Shown in pieces: positions 36,222 to 45,443 of a DNA stretch of 64,000 bases. Origin of the DNA: Corynebacterium jeikeium (GTDB lineage: Bacteria; Actinomycetota; Actinomycetes; Mycobacteriales; Mycobacteriaceae). The notes beneath the pieces were generated by a model. That model saw only the letters and a list, made by a program, of their open reading frames with translations. It made no database searches and was not told the DNA's origin. Positions within the stretch are counted from its first letter, which is position 1. Every line of letters begins with the position of its first letter. The position numbers and the translations under genes were made by a program. The DNA is taken from positions 1,798,001-1,862,000 of the forward strand of contig NZ_CP063195.1 of the NCBI RefSeq assembly GCF_028609885.1. The letters are read 5' to 3'.

Positions 36222-36830
36222 CTACGCAACAGACATGATCTGCTCGTAGTAAGAATCTGAAATCTTCTGCATGTCACCAGAAATATCTAACCCTTTGCGA
36301 TTGCGTGCATGACTTATTTTGGTTCGAGCACGGGCGCATGCCAGACAATCCCGGTGACCCCTTTTCGCGGTTGATTTAACAAGGTTAGGATTGACTAGCT
36401 CATGACCGTTCAAGCAGTGAGATTTACTCACTGCCCAGTGATTTCCGGCCTTTACTATGTCGTAGTTGTTATCGCTGGACGTGCCCCAACTCAAATTAGT
36501 TAGATGTGGGTTGGTCCGAACCGAATCGGCGTGAAGCGTCTCCATTCCGGCAGGGCACTCACCGACAAAAGTTGTCAGAACAAGCTGGTGAATCTGTTTC
36601 CGAATTCCCCGACGGTCACGATAAAGGGTTACCGATGGGTAACCGTTCACATTGAGATGTTGCTTAAGGTTTGTTTCAGGTGCAATGTGCCTTTGCCCGT
36701 TGCGGGTCGGCAGTTCACGCCTTAAGCTCTTGATTCGACCGCAAGTTGATATGCGGTAGAAACCTTCGTACCCCGGAACATCCGCCCACTTCTCGTCAGC
36801 ACACCCAGGGCAAGGTGTATAGTTACCCAT
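36222..36830 (-). CDS. HNH homing-type endonuclease with NUMOD4 motif
   Basis: 202 residues from the ATG at 36830, which has AAGGAG 10 bases upstream. The NUMOD4 motif (W-x-DVPGYEGFYRIS...GRIKSLRR) is at residues about 14-40, the HNH_3 part (IHQLVLTTFVGECPAGME, HADSVRTNPHLTNLSWGT) at about 80-125, and a zinc-finger-like region with CLNGHELV and CLACARAR near residues 140-175. It interrupts the tail operon between the distal tail and Gp37-like genes and looks like a free-standing homing cassette. Confidence 0.87.
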   Translation of the reverse strand: MGNYTPCPGCADEKWADVPGYEGFYRISTCGRIKSLRRELPTRNGQRHIAPETNLKQHLNVNGYPSVTLYRDRRGIRKQIHQLVLTTFVGECPAGMETLHADSVRTNPHLTNLSWGTSSDNNYDIVKAGNHWAVSKSHCLNGHELVNPNLVKSTAKRGHRDCLACARARTKISHARNRKGLDISGDMQKISDSYYEQIMSVA

Positions 36831-36861
36831 GCCATCATCACTCCTTACAGTGATCTTGGTA

Positions 36862-36909
36862 GCCCCGTAGCGATGGCCGTCGCTGCGGGGCCTTTCAGTA
36901 CCTATTATA
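36862..36909 (-). promoter_or_regulatory. Promoter and leader hairpin of the HNH gene
   Basis: A perfect TATAAT (minus strand 36909-36904) gives a start near 36897, about 67 bases before the HNH start. A stem GCCCCG.AGCGA / TCGCT.CGGGGC (36862-36891) lies in the leader and could sequester or stabilise the mRNA. No clear -35. Confidence 0.55.
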
Positions 36910-36934
36910 CACCTCACAAAGATTCAGTTAGTCA

Positions 36935-36964
36935 TAAAAAAGGAGGAGGCGGTACCACACCTCC
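36935..36964 (-). terminator. Terminator before the HNH cassette
   Basis: On the minus strand GGAGG and CCTCC enclose ten bases including GGTACC, then TCCTTTTTTA. It ends transcription coming from the distal-tail gene, or at least reduces it. Confidence 0.65.
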
Positions 36965-36985
36965 GAATGCTTAAAGTCCCATTTT

Positions 36986-37720
36986 TTAGCCCCACGGGTC
37001 GGCCACCATCAGCCACCACTCCAGACGAGCACCATCAGGCAACACCCACGTACCAGACTTGCCAGGTGGCACGCCCTCCGAAACAGCGCCATCAAGACGC
37101 AACCTCGACGAGTCTAGGTCAATCGTCGTGCGCTCCTTCACACTAGGCAGCGTGAAAGTAGCGCCAGACGGGCTAGTAACCCGCCCACCATTGCCCTCGT
37201 AGACAATCCGGGGGTATATGAGGGTATCCCCGGCATTCGTCACAGTGACGCTTCCCCGCCCGGTCTGCACATCAGTACGAGCCAAACCATCACGACACAC
37301 CACCGGGACTTTCAGTGTCTCCTGAGTGCGCCGGGACATATCCACCGGCACGCCAGGCAACGCACCATCCACCACCGAATCAAATACCAGAGTGTTCAGT
37401 GGGTGGTCGCCCTCAATCTCAATCATGCACGGGTTATCCCACGTCGCCTGGGACCAGCCACGACGAAGGCGCGCATACACCTCCGCTAGCTCCTCGCCGG
37501 TCTCTGTCTGCAGGTAGAACTCAAGCTCGGTCTGGATCGCCCCAAACCTGCGCCTACCCGGCAGCACACCAGCACCACCGGGGACAGCCAAATCAGACCT
37601 GGACACGTTAGCTTTGAGCGTCTCTAGCGCACCATATGGGGACAACACCGGCGAATCAGCCGGAGTACCAGTCAATCTAAACCGATCCCCCAGACTCGTT
37701 CGCAAAAACACATCTAGCAC
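36986..37720 (-). CDS. Distal tail protein (Dit-like)
   Basis: 244 residues. Starts at the GTG 37720, with AGGAG 11 bases upstream; one base separates it from the tape-measure stop. The RRRFGAIQTELEFYLQTETGE region and C-terminal beta-sandwich are as in siphovirus distal tail proteins, which form the hub between the tube and the tail tip. Family assignment is by position and gross shape. Confidence 0.72.
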   Translation of the reverse strand: MLDVFLRTSLGDRFRLTGTPADSPVLSPYGALETLKANVSRSDLAVPGGAGVLPGRRRFGAIQTELEFYLQTETGEELAEVYARLRRGWSQATWDNPCMIEIEGDHPLNTLVFDSVVDGALPGVPVDMSRRTQETLKVPVVCRDGLARTDVQTGRGSVTVTNAGDTLIYPRIVYEGNGGRVTSPSGATFTLPSVKERTTIDLDSSRLRLDGAVSEGVPPGKSGTWVLPDGARLEWWLMVADPWG

Positions 37721-37721
37721 G

Positions 37722-40700
37722 CTAGATCAGCTCCTTTCGACGAACAGCCACGTCAGACGCAGACACAACCGTCCTCACGCGCACGTTAGACCCGCTGGTC
37801 ACGCGCTTCAGCAGCTCATCGACCTCATCAGCCGTATACATATTCTCCCCACTCATGTGGATCGTGTACTCGCGTTGCACCCGATCGCGCGCCCCCGAAT
37901 ACTTCGGATCAAGCTTCCAATCCACACCAAACTTGCCCGCAGCATCAGCATTAGCCTTAGCCGCACGCAGGTAATCACCACGGATCTTCTCATTCCCCTT
38001 AGCGAAAGCATCCGCAGAATGATCAAGGGACTTCACCGCATACTCAAGACCCTTGATTGTCTCCTCAAGCGGGGTGACCTTCTCGTATAGATCGATCTCA
38101 GATCGGAAATCCTCAACCTCACGAGCCTGATCGCGGATCGAATCCTTGGCCTCGTAGATCGGCTTCAGCGACTCATTGACCTTAAGCGCGGTCTCCGCCT
38201 CCACCAGGCGGGGCAGCTGCGAGCGGATAACATCCATCGGGTCGCCACCACGCCACGCAACCGCACCCATCTGGGAAAACAGTCGCTGCATGTCCACATC
38301 ATCCAGCGTGATGCCGGACTCGGCCAGGACAGCATCCAAAGCCTTCTGCAGCGTCTCACGCTGGGCAAGCTGGCCACGGTATTCGTTAGCGAAACTGCCC
38401 TGCGCGCCCAACTGATAGCCCCAGCGCCCCAGAACATTCTTCCTAAGCGCCTTATCAGCCTCGAACATCTCAACCAGCAGCTTCGATGCCTGCGCGCCGC
38501 CCTGCGCCTCCACGAGATCAACACCGGCGACCTTCGCGGACATGCGGATCAGGCGCTCCTGCGCGACCAACAAATCCTGCTGGTTGCGAGCATTCTCGCG
38601 GGTCGCCTTAGCCAGCGCAGCCTCAGCCTGGATCTGCTCCACACGCGCCTGCAGCTCCCCACGGAGCGCCTGCGCCCGCGCCTGCTCATAGCGGAACAGG
38701 GCACTAATCGCAGTATCAGACCACTGCTCAAGCACACCCTCAGCCTCCAAGGCAGCAAAGGACAGGTACGTATCCCAATCCTCATGCAGCCCCATCAGCT
38801 TCAACTGCGCCGCCACAGCACCCTTACGAATCTCCTCATCCAGCTCCATACGGGCGCGCGCCACGGCAAGCTCACCCTCAGCAGCCGCGACCAGACGATC
38901 CTGCTGCGCCACACGAAGCTTAAACTCCGCGTCACGCTGCGCATTCGCGCTCCGCACCAACTCCTGCTGCAGTTTCGCCGCGTTATGCTGCAGCTCCACA
39001 ACCAACTTCGAGTAGGCGGCGATAGCCTCCCACGAATCAGCGACAGCCTGGCGAGACGCCAGCTGCACCTTGTAGATCCGCTCCACCAGCTCCTTAATCA
39101 TATCCACAAAGAATCTGACCAGGTCAATGCCAGTTTTCAGGTACTCGATAGCCATGCCCGCAGAAATACCAGCGGGTCCAGTCAGCGCAGCCATACCGGA
39201 CAATTGGTGCGCCACGCCACCCAGGCCGTTATCAGACGCGAGCTTCGCGGCACTACGGAAAGAGTCATCCAGCCCCGGCAGCAGATCGTGAAGCGGCATG
39301 TCCAGATTACGCACGGACTCTATGCGAGCCTGCGCCAGCTCTGCCTCAGCCTTCGCCACATCATCCGTGGACTTCTTCACGTCCTCGGAGCGCTTCTTCT
39401 CTGCCTCAGACTGCTTCTTCTGCGTCTCCTTACGGATCTTCGCTAGGCTCTTCTCGGCCTTAGCGATCTTGTCTGGCTTGCCGTCCTTGCGGGCGTCAGC
39501 CAGCGCCTTCTCAGCCTCCTTGATCTTCTCACTGGATTCTTTCTTGGCATCCTTGACAGCCGTTGCCGCTTCGCCCTTATCGGACTTCACGCTGCTTAGA
39601 GACTTCCGCGCCTCTGCCAGCGCCTTTTCCTTTTCGGCAATATTCGCCAGTCGGGAGGCCTGCGCCTCACGCGCATCCAACAACCCCTTCTCGGCGGATA
39701 GGAGCTTTTCGGTGATCTTCTGGATATTCTCGCCGCCGAGCATGCCCACGATCTCACCAAAGCGCCCCGCCAGCGCACGCGCCGTAACACCCTCACGGGT
39801 GGAGGGATCGGCGACCTTAGCCATGTGCTTCTCGAAAGCATTAACCTGCTTCGCCTGCACCATCGCCCAGTCCTTGATAGCGGGGACGAGCTTGCCCAGC
39901 TCCACGAAACCGCGGGACAGTACGCCCCACTGCTGGTTAGTGAGAACAGGTTCAGGTTTACCGGACTTATTGACCGCCACCTCACCGTGCTTCAGCCAAC
40001 CACCACGGTCATACAGTTTCGCACTCATCAAGTTGGCCAAATCGACGATACCGCCAGAGGCATAACCGGCACGGGTAGGCCACACAGCACCAGGACCACC
40101 GTAACGCTGCTTCGTCCACAAAACACCAGCCGTCAGGTTCGTTACCGGATCAAAACGATCATCCGGCAACCCCTCAAACGCCTGCGGATTCGCAGCACGA
40201 ACACCACGATACGTAGGCTCAATCACCTGCAAAAGACCACCAGAAGGTGTGCCCTTCGCCGCGTTAGAGTCCCAATTGTTCACCGCACGCGGGTTACCCG
40301 AGGACTCGATATCAATCTGCTTCAGCATGATATCGAGGTACTCCTCGCCATATCCAGCACGACGCAGAGCCTCACGAGCAGCATCCGCCCACTGAGACGC
40401 AGGACGAGCACCGCCACCGCCACCGCCCATCAGAGACGAGCCGAACTTCTTCGCCTTCTCAGCGATGAAATCCCACATCTTCTGGGACGCGGTCTTCAGG
40501 AACGCACCAGGCACATCAGAGAACCAAGAGCCGTTACCCTCGCCATCAAACTTGGCGATCTTATTGATAACGGCATCCCACGCCTTCTTTACGAGACTAA
40601 AGACGCTGGTAGCGGAGCTAACGGCAGACCCCATAGCGCCAGCAAAACCAACGCCAATGTCAGCCAGCGACTTCGACGCATCAAACTTCACGGGGCCATT

Positions 40701-43700
40701 CGTAGCCCAGTGAACGTGGTTCTGGTGGCCAGCATTAGTGCCAGCGCCGAAGTTAATCGGGTTGCCGTGCTTCAGATTCTGCCAGCCATCAAGCGGCCAG
40801 TGGATCAACTCCGCAGACGAGGGGAAAACCTTGTAGATCGCCCGCGCCAGCGCCTTCGACTCGCTAGACGGACGCTGCGTTTTATAGGTTGCCGGGTTCT
40901 GCCAGTCAGTAGCCTTCTGCGCACTGTAGTCATGGTACGAGCCAGGCTCGCTACGGGACGCAGAGGTCAGGTTGAAAACACCAGGGAAAAAGTGCCCCAC
41001 GAATTCGCCGTGTGACCGCTGCACAGCAGACAGCGCGCCAGCAAGGTTAGTGAATCCACCCTTGGCGAAATTGCCTAGGTCAAGCACGCCGCCAGTGGCG
41101 AAATGGCTCCGGCGCAGCTGGTTTTCCACACCATTTTTGCCACCCTGACGAGCAGCAGCGTTGATACGGTCAACCCAATCCTTACCCAGCGCCTTAGTCG
41201 CCTCAGGTCGCAGGATCGCCTCACCACCGGACAGGCCAATCCGCATACCCGTGCGAGGCTCCACAAACGTATACGGGTCACGCCCAGGGGTATATCCAGG
41301 CAGCACACCACCAGTGTTGAAGTTGATCTTCACCGGGGCGGGAGCCTTTAGGCCAGGGATGAATTTTGTCACGGCGTTAACGGCCTTCAATATGCCGTTA
41401 TTCCAGACCGTATTGACCACAAAACGTACCGGCTTAGCTGCGGCTTCCTTCAGGCCATCCCAGATTTTTCCAATAGCGTCGACGGTTTTAGAAAACCAAT
41501 CTTTCAGGGTATCTAGCCCGTCGCGCAATCCCTTGAAAGTTGGCTTGACCAGCTTATCCGCTACCCACTGGATGCCTTTACCCAGGTTATCCCACGCGGG
41601 CTTAATGACCCGCTCCCAAGCAAATTTGAAAGCGTCACCCACTAGCGAAACTCCGCGCTTGATATTTCCGAAAGTGGGGGAAATGAGTTTCCCCCAAACC
41701 CACTTCACGAAAGCACCGAAAGCCTCAAGGGTAGGGCGAATAATCGAATTGTAAATAATCGAAATACGCCCACCGGTTTGCCCAAATTGATCAGCAATCC
41801 AATTAAATACCGGCCTCAGCGCATTCTCCCACAGCCAAGTAGCAGCGACAGACAGTGCATCCCAGACCGGCTTTATGACGTTCTCCCACGTCCAAGCGAT
41901 CCCAGCGCCCATAGCCTGGAAAGATTCTCCGATCTGCTTAAACGTCGGCTGCAGTACGTTCTCCCACAGCCAAGTAGCAGCGGCAGATAGGGCATCCCAC
42001 GCAACCTTAATGACGGTCTCCCACTGCGAGAAAATAGTCCCCGCAGTAGTCGTAAACGCATCAGAAATGAAACCAAAAACGGGTTGCAGGATATTTTGCC
42101 ACAACCATGTAGCAGCATCAGAAAAAGCCTGGAAAACCGGCTGCACATAGGTCGCCCAGCCATTAGAAACACCAGTCGTCAGACCATCCCAAGCGATCCG
42201 AATAAGCTGCCAAGCCTGAGAGGCCTTCTCGCCGATCCAATCAAAAATAGGGACGAAAGTGTCTTTCAGCCACTGCCATGCGGCATTAAACGCATCCATC
42301 AGGGATTGCCAGACCTCGCGCCCCTTTTCCGTCTTAGTGAAAAAGACAGCCAACCCAGCCGCAACCGCAGCAATAGCCGTCACAATCAGGAAAATCGGAT
42401 TAGCATTCATCACCAGGTTCAACGCGGTCTGTGCAGCCGTCTGTGCCTTAGTGACAGCGGTCAGACTCGTGAACCACTTCAACAGACCGCCAGCAGCCGC
42501 GATCTTCGCCTGGATAGCCAGCAGCCCATACGCAGCAGCCAGAGTGCCAACCACAGCAGCCAACGGCTTAATCCACGCCTCATTCTTCTGCAGCCACTCC
42601 CCGAAGTCCTTAAAAGCCGGGACGAGCTTGTCAGTAACCCACGAAGACAGGCCAGCCATAGCGCGGGAAGCGAAGTCAAGTGCCGGAACCATGAGGTTGA
42701 ACACCGCAGTCGCCACAGGCTCAATCGCCAGCATCGCCTTCAGCTTGAAATTATCCCACTTCTCCGCAAAGTCGGCGGTCTCCTCAGCAACACCACCAAT
42801 CGTGTCACCAGACGCCCCAATCGAATCCATGAAATCGTCATACTCAAACTTCCCCGACTTCACAGCAGCGACAAAACCAGCGCCACCCTTAGCGCCGAAA
42901 ATCTTATTCGCAAGATCAATCGCCTCCATGTCCTTACCGGACTTGGACAGCTCATCGATCTTCTGGATCGTACCCCACAACGCCTTCTCAGGCTCTTTAC
43001 CTTCCTTGGCGAACACGCTCAGCGCCTTAGTCATAGACCCCAGAGTCTTCTCAGAGTCCAGACCAGCCTTGTCTAATGCGCCCAGCAGGCCAGCGGACTC
43101 ATTCAGACCGAAGCCAAACTGCTGCAGCGCCGGACCGGACTTCGACAGGTTGTCTGTGATCTCAGTGATAGACCGGCCAGTCGCCTGCGAAATACGGAAA
43201 AGATCATCCATCGCAGCAGGCGCAGCCTCACCCTTAATGCCGAACTGCTGCAGCGCGCCGGTCACCTTGTTGATGTCAGCGTCGATACCCATGCCCTGCA
43301 GTTGCTGGAACTGGGTAGTCAGCTTCTCCAACGGCTCGCCCGTAACACCCAAGCGCGTATTCAGGTCAGCCAGGGTCGTGCCGATCTCCGCAATATCCCC
43401 ACCAACACCAATCGAATTCTGCGCGACATTACGCAGGGACTGCTGTAGCCCCTCAAAAGCCGCACCAGACGCACCAGTACCCACACGGATAGTGTCGTAA
43501 GCGTCATCGAAAGACGCGCCAAGCTCATACGCAGCCTTACCGAGACTACCGATAGCACCAATCGCAGCACCAACACCAACCGCAATCTTGCCAATAGACT
43601 TCTTAAAGCTCTTGGCCTTCTCGTCACCATCACCCAGCGCGTCAGTGGTCTTGTCGATCCCCTTAGCCGCGTCTTCCTGCGCCTTCTTCAGCTTGCCGGA

Positions 43701-44159
43701 AGTATCAGACAGATCTTTCTGCTGATCTTCATACTTCTTCGCAGCGGCCTTAGCGTCGCCCTCAGCGGTCGCCAGATCAGTAGTGGCTTTGAGCACCTTG
43801 CCCTTGGCCTTCTCGACCTTCGCCAGCTCCGCAGTACCGGAATTCCCGGAGGCTACAGCCTTCTGGTACTTCTCCTCAGCAGCCTGCAACTCAAGCGTGA
43901 CAACCTTCAGATCCTGCTTCTTCTGCTCCTGCTTCGCCGTCGCCGCCTCAGAATCCCTAGCGAACTTCGCCAGCTTCGACTCAGAAGCCTTCACCTGCCG
44001 CTCAAGATTCGACACAGCGCTATCAAGCTCGCCGGTAATCGACTTACCAGCACGCTTACCAGCCTCCTTCGCAGGCTTCTCCAAACGCTCCGCGAACGCC
44101 TTCGACATGCCCTTGAAAACAGGCATGACAGGAACAGCAACAAAACCTAAATCCGCCAC
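37722..44159 (-). CDS. Tape measure protein with two peptidoglycan-hydrolase domains
   Basis: 2145 residues. N-terminal 180 residues are coiled coil (K/A/E-rich), then a tape-measure domain to about residue 480, two hydrophobic segments at about 525-605, and a Trp-rich 35-40-residue repeat (W-x-NV-x-PVWDALS-AATWLWEN) between about 620 and 900. Near residues 1060-1145 the pattern YHDYSAQKATDW ... NHVHW resembles LAS-type (M15) zinc peptidases; near 1250-1360 ESSGNPRAVNNWDSNA...GGLLQV is a soluble lytic transglycosylase. A Lys/Ala/Glu coiled coil at about 1490-1620 and a C-terminal helical part follow. It sets tail length and probably opens the wall. Confidence 0.95.
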   Translation of the reverse strand: MADLGFVAVPVMPVFKGMSKAFAERLEKPAKEAGKRAGKSITGELDSAVSNLERQVKASESKLAKFARDSEAATAKQEQKKQDLKVVTLELQAAEEKYQKAVASGNSGTAELAKVEKAKGKVLKATTDLATAEGDAKAAAKKYEDQQKDLSDTSGKLKKAQEDAAKGIDKTTDALGDGDEKAKSFKKSIGKIAVGVGAAIGAIGSLGKAAYELGASFDDAYDTIRVGTGASGAAFEGLQQSLRNVAQNSIGVGGDIAEIGTTLADLNTRLGVTGEPLEKLTTQFQQLQGMGIDADINKVTGALQQFGIKGEAAPAAMDDLFRISQATGRSITEITDNLSKSGPALQQFGFGLNESAGLLGALDKAGLDSEKTLGSMTKALSVFAKEGKEPEKALWGTIQKIDELSKSGKDMEAIDLANKIFGAKGGAGFVAAVKSGKFEYDDFMDSIGASGDTIGGVAEETADFAEKWDNFKLKAMLAIEPVATAVFNLMVPALDFASRAMAGLSSWVTDKLVPAFKDFGEWLQKNEAWIKPLAAVVGTLAAAYGLLAIQAKIAAAGGLLKWFTSLTAVTKAQTAAQTALNLVMNANPIFLIVTAIAAVAAGLAVFFTKTEKGREVWQSLMDAFNAAWQWLKDTFVPIFDWIGEKASQAWQLIRIAWDGLTTGVSNGWATYVQPVFQAFSDAATWLWQNILQPVFGFISDAFTTTAGTIFSQWETVIKVAWDALSAAATWLWENVLQPTFKQIGESFQAMGAGIAWTWENVIKPVWDALSVAATWLWENALRPVFNWIADQFGQTGGRISIIYNSIIRPTLEAFGAFVKWVWGKLISPTFGNIKRGVSLVGDAFKFAWERVIKPAWDNLGKGIQWVADKLVKPTFKGLRDGLDTLKDWFSKTVDAIGKIWDGLKEAAAKPVRFVVNTVWNNGILKAVNAVTKFIPGLKAPAPVKINFNTGGVLPGYTPGRDPYTFVEPRTGMRIGLSGGEAILRPEATKALGKDWVDRINAAARQGGKNGVENQLRRSHFATGGVLDLGNFAKGGFTNLAGALSAVQRSHGEFVGHFFPGVFNLTSASRSEPGSYHDYSAQKATDWQNPATYKTQRPSSESKALARAIYKVFPSSAELIHWPLDGWQNLKHGNPINFGAGTNAGHQNHVHWATNGPVKFDASKSLADIGVGFAGAMGSAVSSATSVFSLVKKAWDAVINKIAKFDGEGNGSWFSDVPGAFLKTASQKMWDFIAEKAKKFGSSLMGGGGGGARPASQWADAAREALRRAGYGEEYLDIMLKQIDIESSGNPRAVNNWDSNAAKGTPSGGLLQVIEPTYRGVRAANPQAFEGLPDDRFDPVTNLTAGVLWTKQRYGGPGAVWPTRAGYASGGIVDLANLMSAKLYDRGGWLKHGEVAVNKSGKPEPVLTNQQWGVLSRGFVELGKLVPAIKDWAMVQAKQVNAFEKHMAKVADPSTREGVTARALAGRFGEIVGMLGGENIQKITEKLLSAEKGLLDAREAQASRLANIAEKEKALAEARKSLSSVKSDKGEAATAVKDAKKESSEKIKEAEKALADARKDGKPDKIAKAEKSLAKIRKETQKKQSEAEKKRSEDVKKSTDDVAKAEAELAQARIESVRNLDMPLHDLLPGLDDSFRSAAKLASDNGLGGVAHQLSGMAALTGPAGISAGMAIEYLKTGIDLVRFFVDMIKELVERIYKVQLASRQAVADSWEAIAAYSKLVVELQHNAAKLQQELVRSANAQRDAEFKLRVAQQDRLVAAAEGELAVARARMELDEEIRKGAVAAQLKLMGLHEDWDTYLSFAALEAEGVLEQWSDTAISALFRYEQARAQALRGELQARVEQIQAEAALAKATRENARNQQDLLVAQERLIRMSAKVAGVDLVEAQGGAQASKLLVEMFEADKALRKNVLGRWGYQLGAQGSFANEYRGQLAQRETLQKALDAVLAESGITLDDVDMQRLFSQMGAVAWRGGDPMDVIRSQLPRLVEAETALKVNESLKPIYEAKDSIRDQAREVEDFRSEIDLYEKVTPLEETIKGLEYAVKSLDHSADAFAKGNEKIRGDYLRAAKANADAAGKFGVDWKLDPKYSGARDRVQREYTIHMSGENMYTADEVDELLKRVTSGSNVRVRTVVSASDVAVRRKELI

Positions 44160-44180
44160 GACAATCCCCTCTAAAAACTG

Positions 44181-44795
44181 TTAATCTACTTGCCGACTGC
44201 GCGCCATAATGCGGGCACGTTTCGCCTCTTCCTCGCGCTGCTTCTCCACATCCTTCTCCAGCTCCTCCGGCGACCACAGGAACCTGTGCAAGTCGTCCTT
44301 ATCCGATAGGTACTGAGCAATGCCGATAGCTGCCTTATCTGCAGGGAGAATCCCCATATACGCAGCGCCGATACGCGACTCAGGACGATCAAACAAATCC
44401 TCCACGATCAGCGCCACGCGACGAGAAGACAGCCCCCCTTCGGGATCGAGCCAGTCACGCACATCCAACCCCACCCGCAGCAGATCAACCTCAAGATCCT
44501 CCACATGCTCCAAAGCATGAACGAGGATCCCTAGTCGGCGCATCGACAAACCAACGGCACCCAGATAGGCCTCAAACAGCTCGTCAATACGCTGGCTAAA
44601 CGGGTCAGCTAGGGTCAGTCGCATCTGCGAATCCTGGTCAAAAATACGACGAATAAGCCCCGGGCTATCCAGAACCTTGACAAGGTTTTCAGCCCCCATC
44701 CACATGGGATCGAATCGGGCTCGCAGCTCCTCCCCCTGGAATTGAAAAACTACCCACGCATCGGGCGAGTCAGCGAGGATCGCCCGTAACGCCAC
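44181..44795 (-). CDS. Tail assembly chaperone, second ORF (gpGT-like)
   Basis: 204 residues, with charged C-terminus (EELEKDVEKQREEEAKRAR). Its GTG overlaps the stop of the preceding gene by one base (TAGTG). In most siphophages this ORF is made only as a -1 frameshift fusion with the first; here a TAG two codons before the GTG closes the frame, so a fusion would require slippage at the final codons, and no slippery heptamer is seen. Termination-reinitiation is more likely. Position before the tape measure supports the role. Confidence 0.77.
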   Translation of the reverse strand: MALRAILADSPDAWVVFQFQGEELRARFDPMWMGAENLVKVLDSPGLIRRIFDQDSQMRLTLADPFSQRIDELFEAYLGAVGLSMRRLGILVHALEHVEDLEVDLLRVGLDVRDWLDPEGGLSSRRVALIVEDLFDRPESRIGAAYMGILPADKAAIGIAQYLSDKDDLHRFLWSPEELEKDVEKQREEEAKRARIMARSRQVD

Positions 44796-45148
44796 TAGCT
44801 ATCCTCGGAGAACTCCTGACCACGGCTAATCACGCCAGGCAGAACGTCCTCAATATCATCCAGGGTCGCGCCCGCCCAATCCAGGAAGCGGCGAGTGCGA
44901 GTAGTGAGAGTAGCCATGATGATGGCCGGTCCATTCCCCTCAGCCAGCAGCAGACCGTAAGATGCCGGGAGCTTCCGCTTATCAACGATCACCTCAATGT
45001 CCACTTCCGCGCCGTTACCCAGCTCCACACCGTATTCGGTGTAAATACCGTCAGCGAACACCGGCTCCCTCTTCTCACCGTTACCGTCTACGACGTCAAC
45101 ATCTGCGTTAGTGGTCTTTGCAACACTCGTGGTCTTCTTAGTGGCCAT
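44795..45148 (-). CDS. Tail assembly chaperone, first ORF (gpG-like)
   Basis: 117 residues from ATG 45148, with AGGAG upstream (AGGAGAACCATC). Begins MATKKTTSVAKTT; the body has TEYGVELGNGAEVDIEVIVDKRKL. The place between major tail protein and tape measure identifies it as the first chaperone. Its leader has a CGAACCA/AGAACCA heptamer repeated about three times. Confidence 0.75.
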   Translation of the reverse strand: MATKKTTSVAKTTNADVDVVDGNGEKREPVFADGIYTEYGVELGNGAEVDIEVIVDKRKLPASYGLLLAEGNGPAIIMATLTTRTRRFLDWAGATLDDIEDVLPGVISRGQEFSEDS

Positions 45149-45180
45149 GATGGTTCTCCTGGTTCTTGGTTCGTGGTTCG

Positions 45181-45228
45181 AAAAAGGAGGGCGGAGCATG
45201 ACCCGAACCAATAAAGTCATGCTCGCCC
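45181..45228 (-). terminator. Strong intrinsic terminator between major tail protein and chaperones
   Basis: On the minus strand GGGCGAGCATGAC pairs with GTCATGCTCCGCCC (one bulge) over a 13-base loop, followed by TCCTTTTT. It would keep the major tail protein much more abundant than the chaperones and tape measure. Confidence 0.85.
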
Positions 45229-45231
45229 AGC

Positions 45232-45277
45232 GCGGGCAGGGGGAATCGAACCCCCAACCTCAGCAACCATTACCCGC
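45232..45277 (-). other. tRNA-like acceptor/T-arm minihelix
   Basis: Minus-strand GCGGGTA pairs with TGCCCGC (7 bp, one GU) and encloses GGGGGTTCGATTCCCCC, a perfect consensus T-arm; the 15 bases between carry no D- or anticodon arm. The geometry is that of a tRNA minihelix, or of the 3' end of a tRNA. A full tRNA cannot be drawn. Two copies of CACCCCCGAGG (45277-45287, 45292-45302) lie next to it. Confidence 0.5.
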
Positions 45278-45327
45278 ACCCCCGAGGACGTCACCCCCGA
45301 GGCGTGTTTACCGACGTACCAAACTGT

Positions 45328-45443
45328 CTAGACGCCTGTTGCCGGAGACTCTGCCTCCGGCTGCGTATCGACACCAGGGGTGCTCTCCCCATCGGAGGCC
45401 GGCGTGCTATCGCCGTTGTTATCCGATGGGGTTACTGTTCCCC
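45328..45443 (-). other. Open -1 reading frame: C-terminal extension of the major tail protein
   Basis: After slippage at the GGG codon the -1 frame reads 37 codons to a TAG at 45328: begins GTVTPSDNNGDSTPASDG, and is rich in Pro, Ser, Thr, Asp and Glu. The fused protein would be 283 residues. Its composition is that of a flexible exposed tail segment rather than an Ig-like domain. Confidence 0.72.

Noticed and set aside
36862..36891. Intrinsic terminator in the HNH leader
   Set aside because: On the minus strand the stem is not followed by a T-run.
44795..44860. Classical -1 frameshift between the tail chaperones
   Set aside because: No X-XXY-YYZ heptamer and the second frame is closed just before its own start.
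45232..45277. Complete tRNA gene
   Set aside because: Only the acceptor and T-arm can be drawn; the 15 bases between leave no room for D- and anticodon arms, and no further 5' acceptor strand is found at normal distance.
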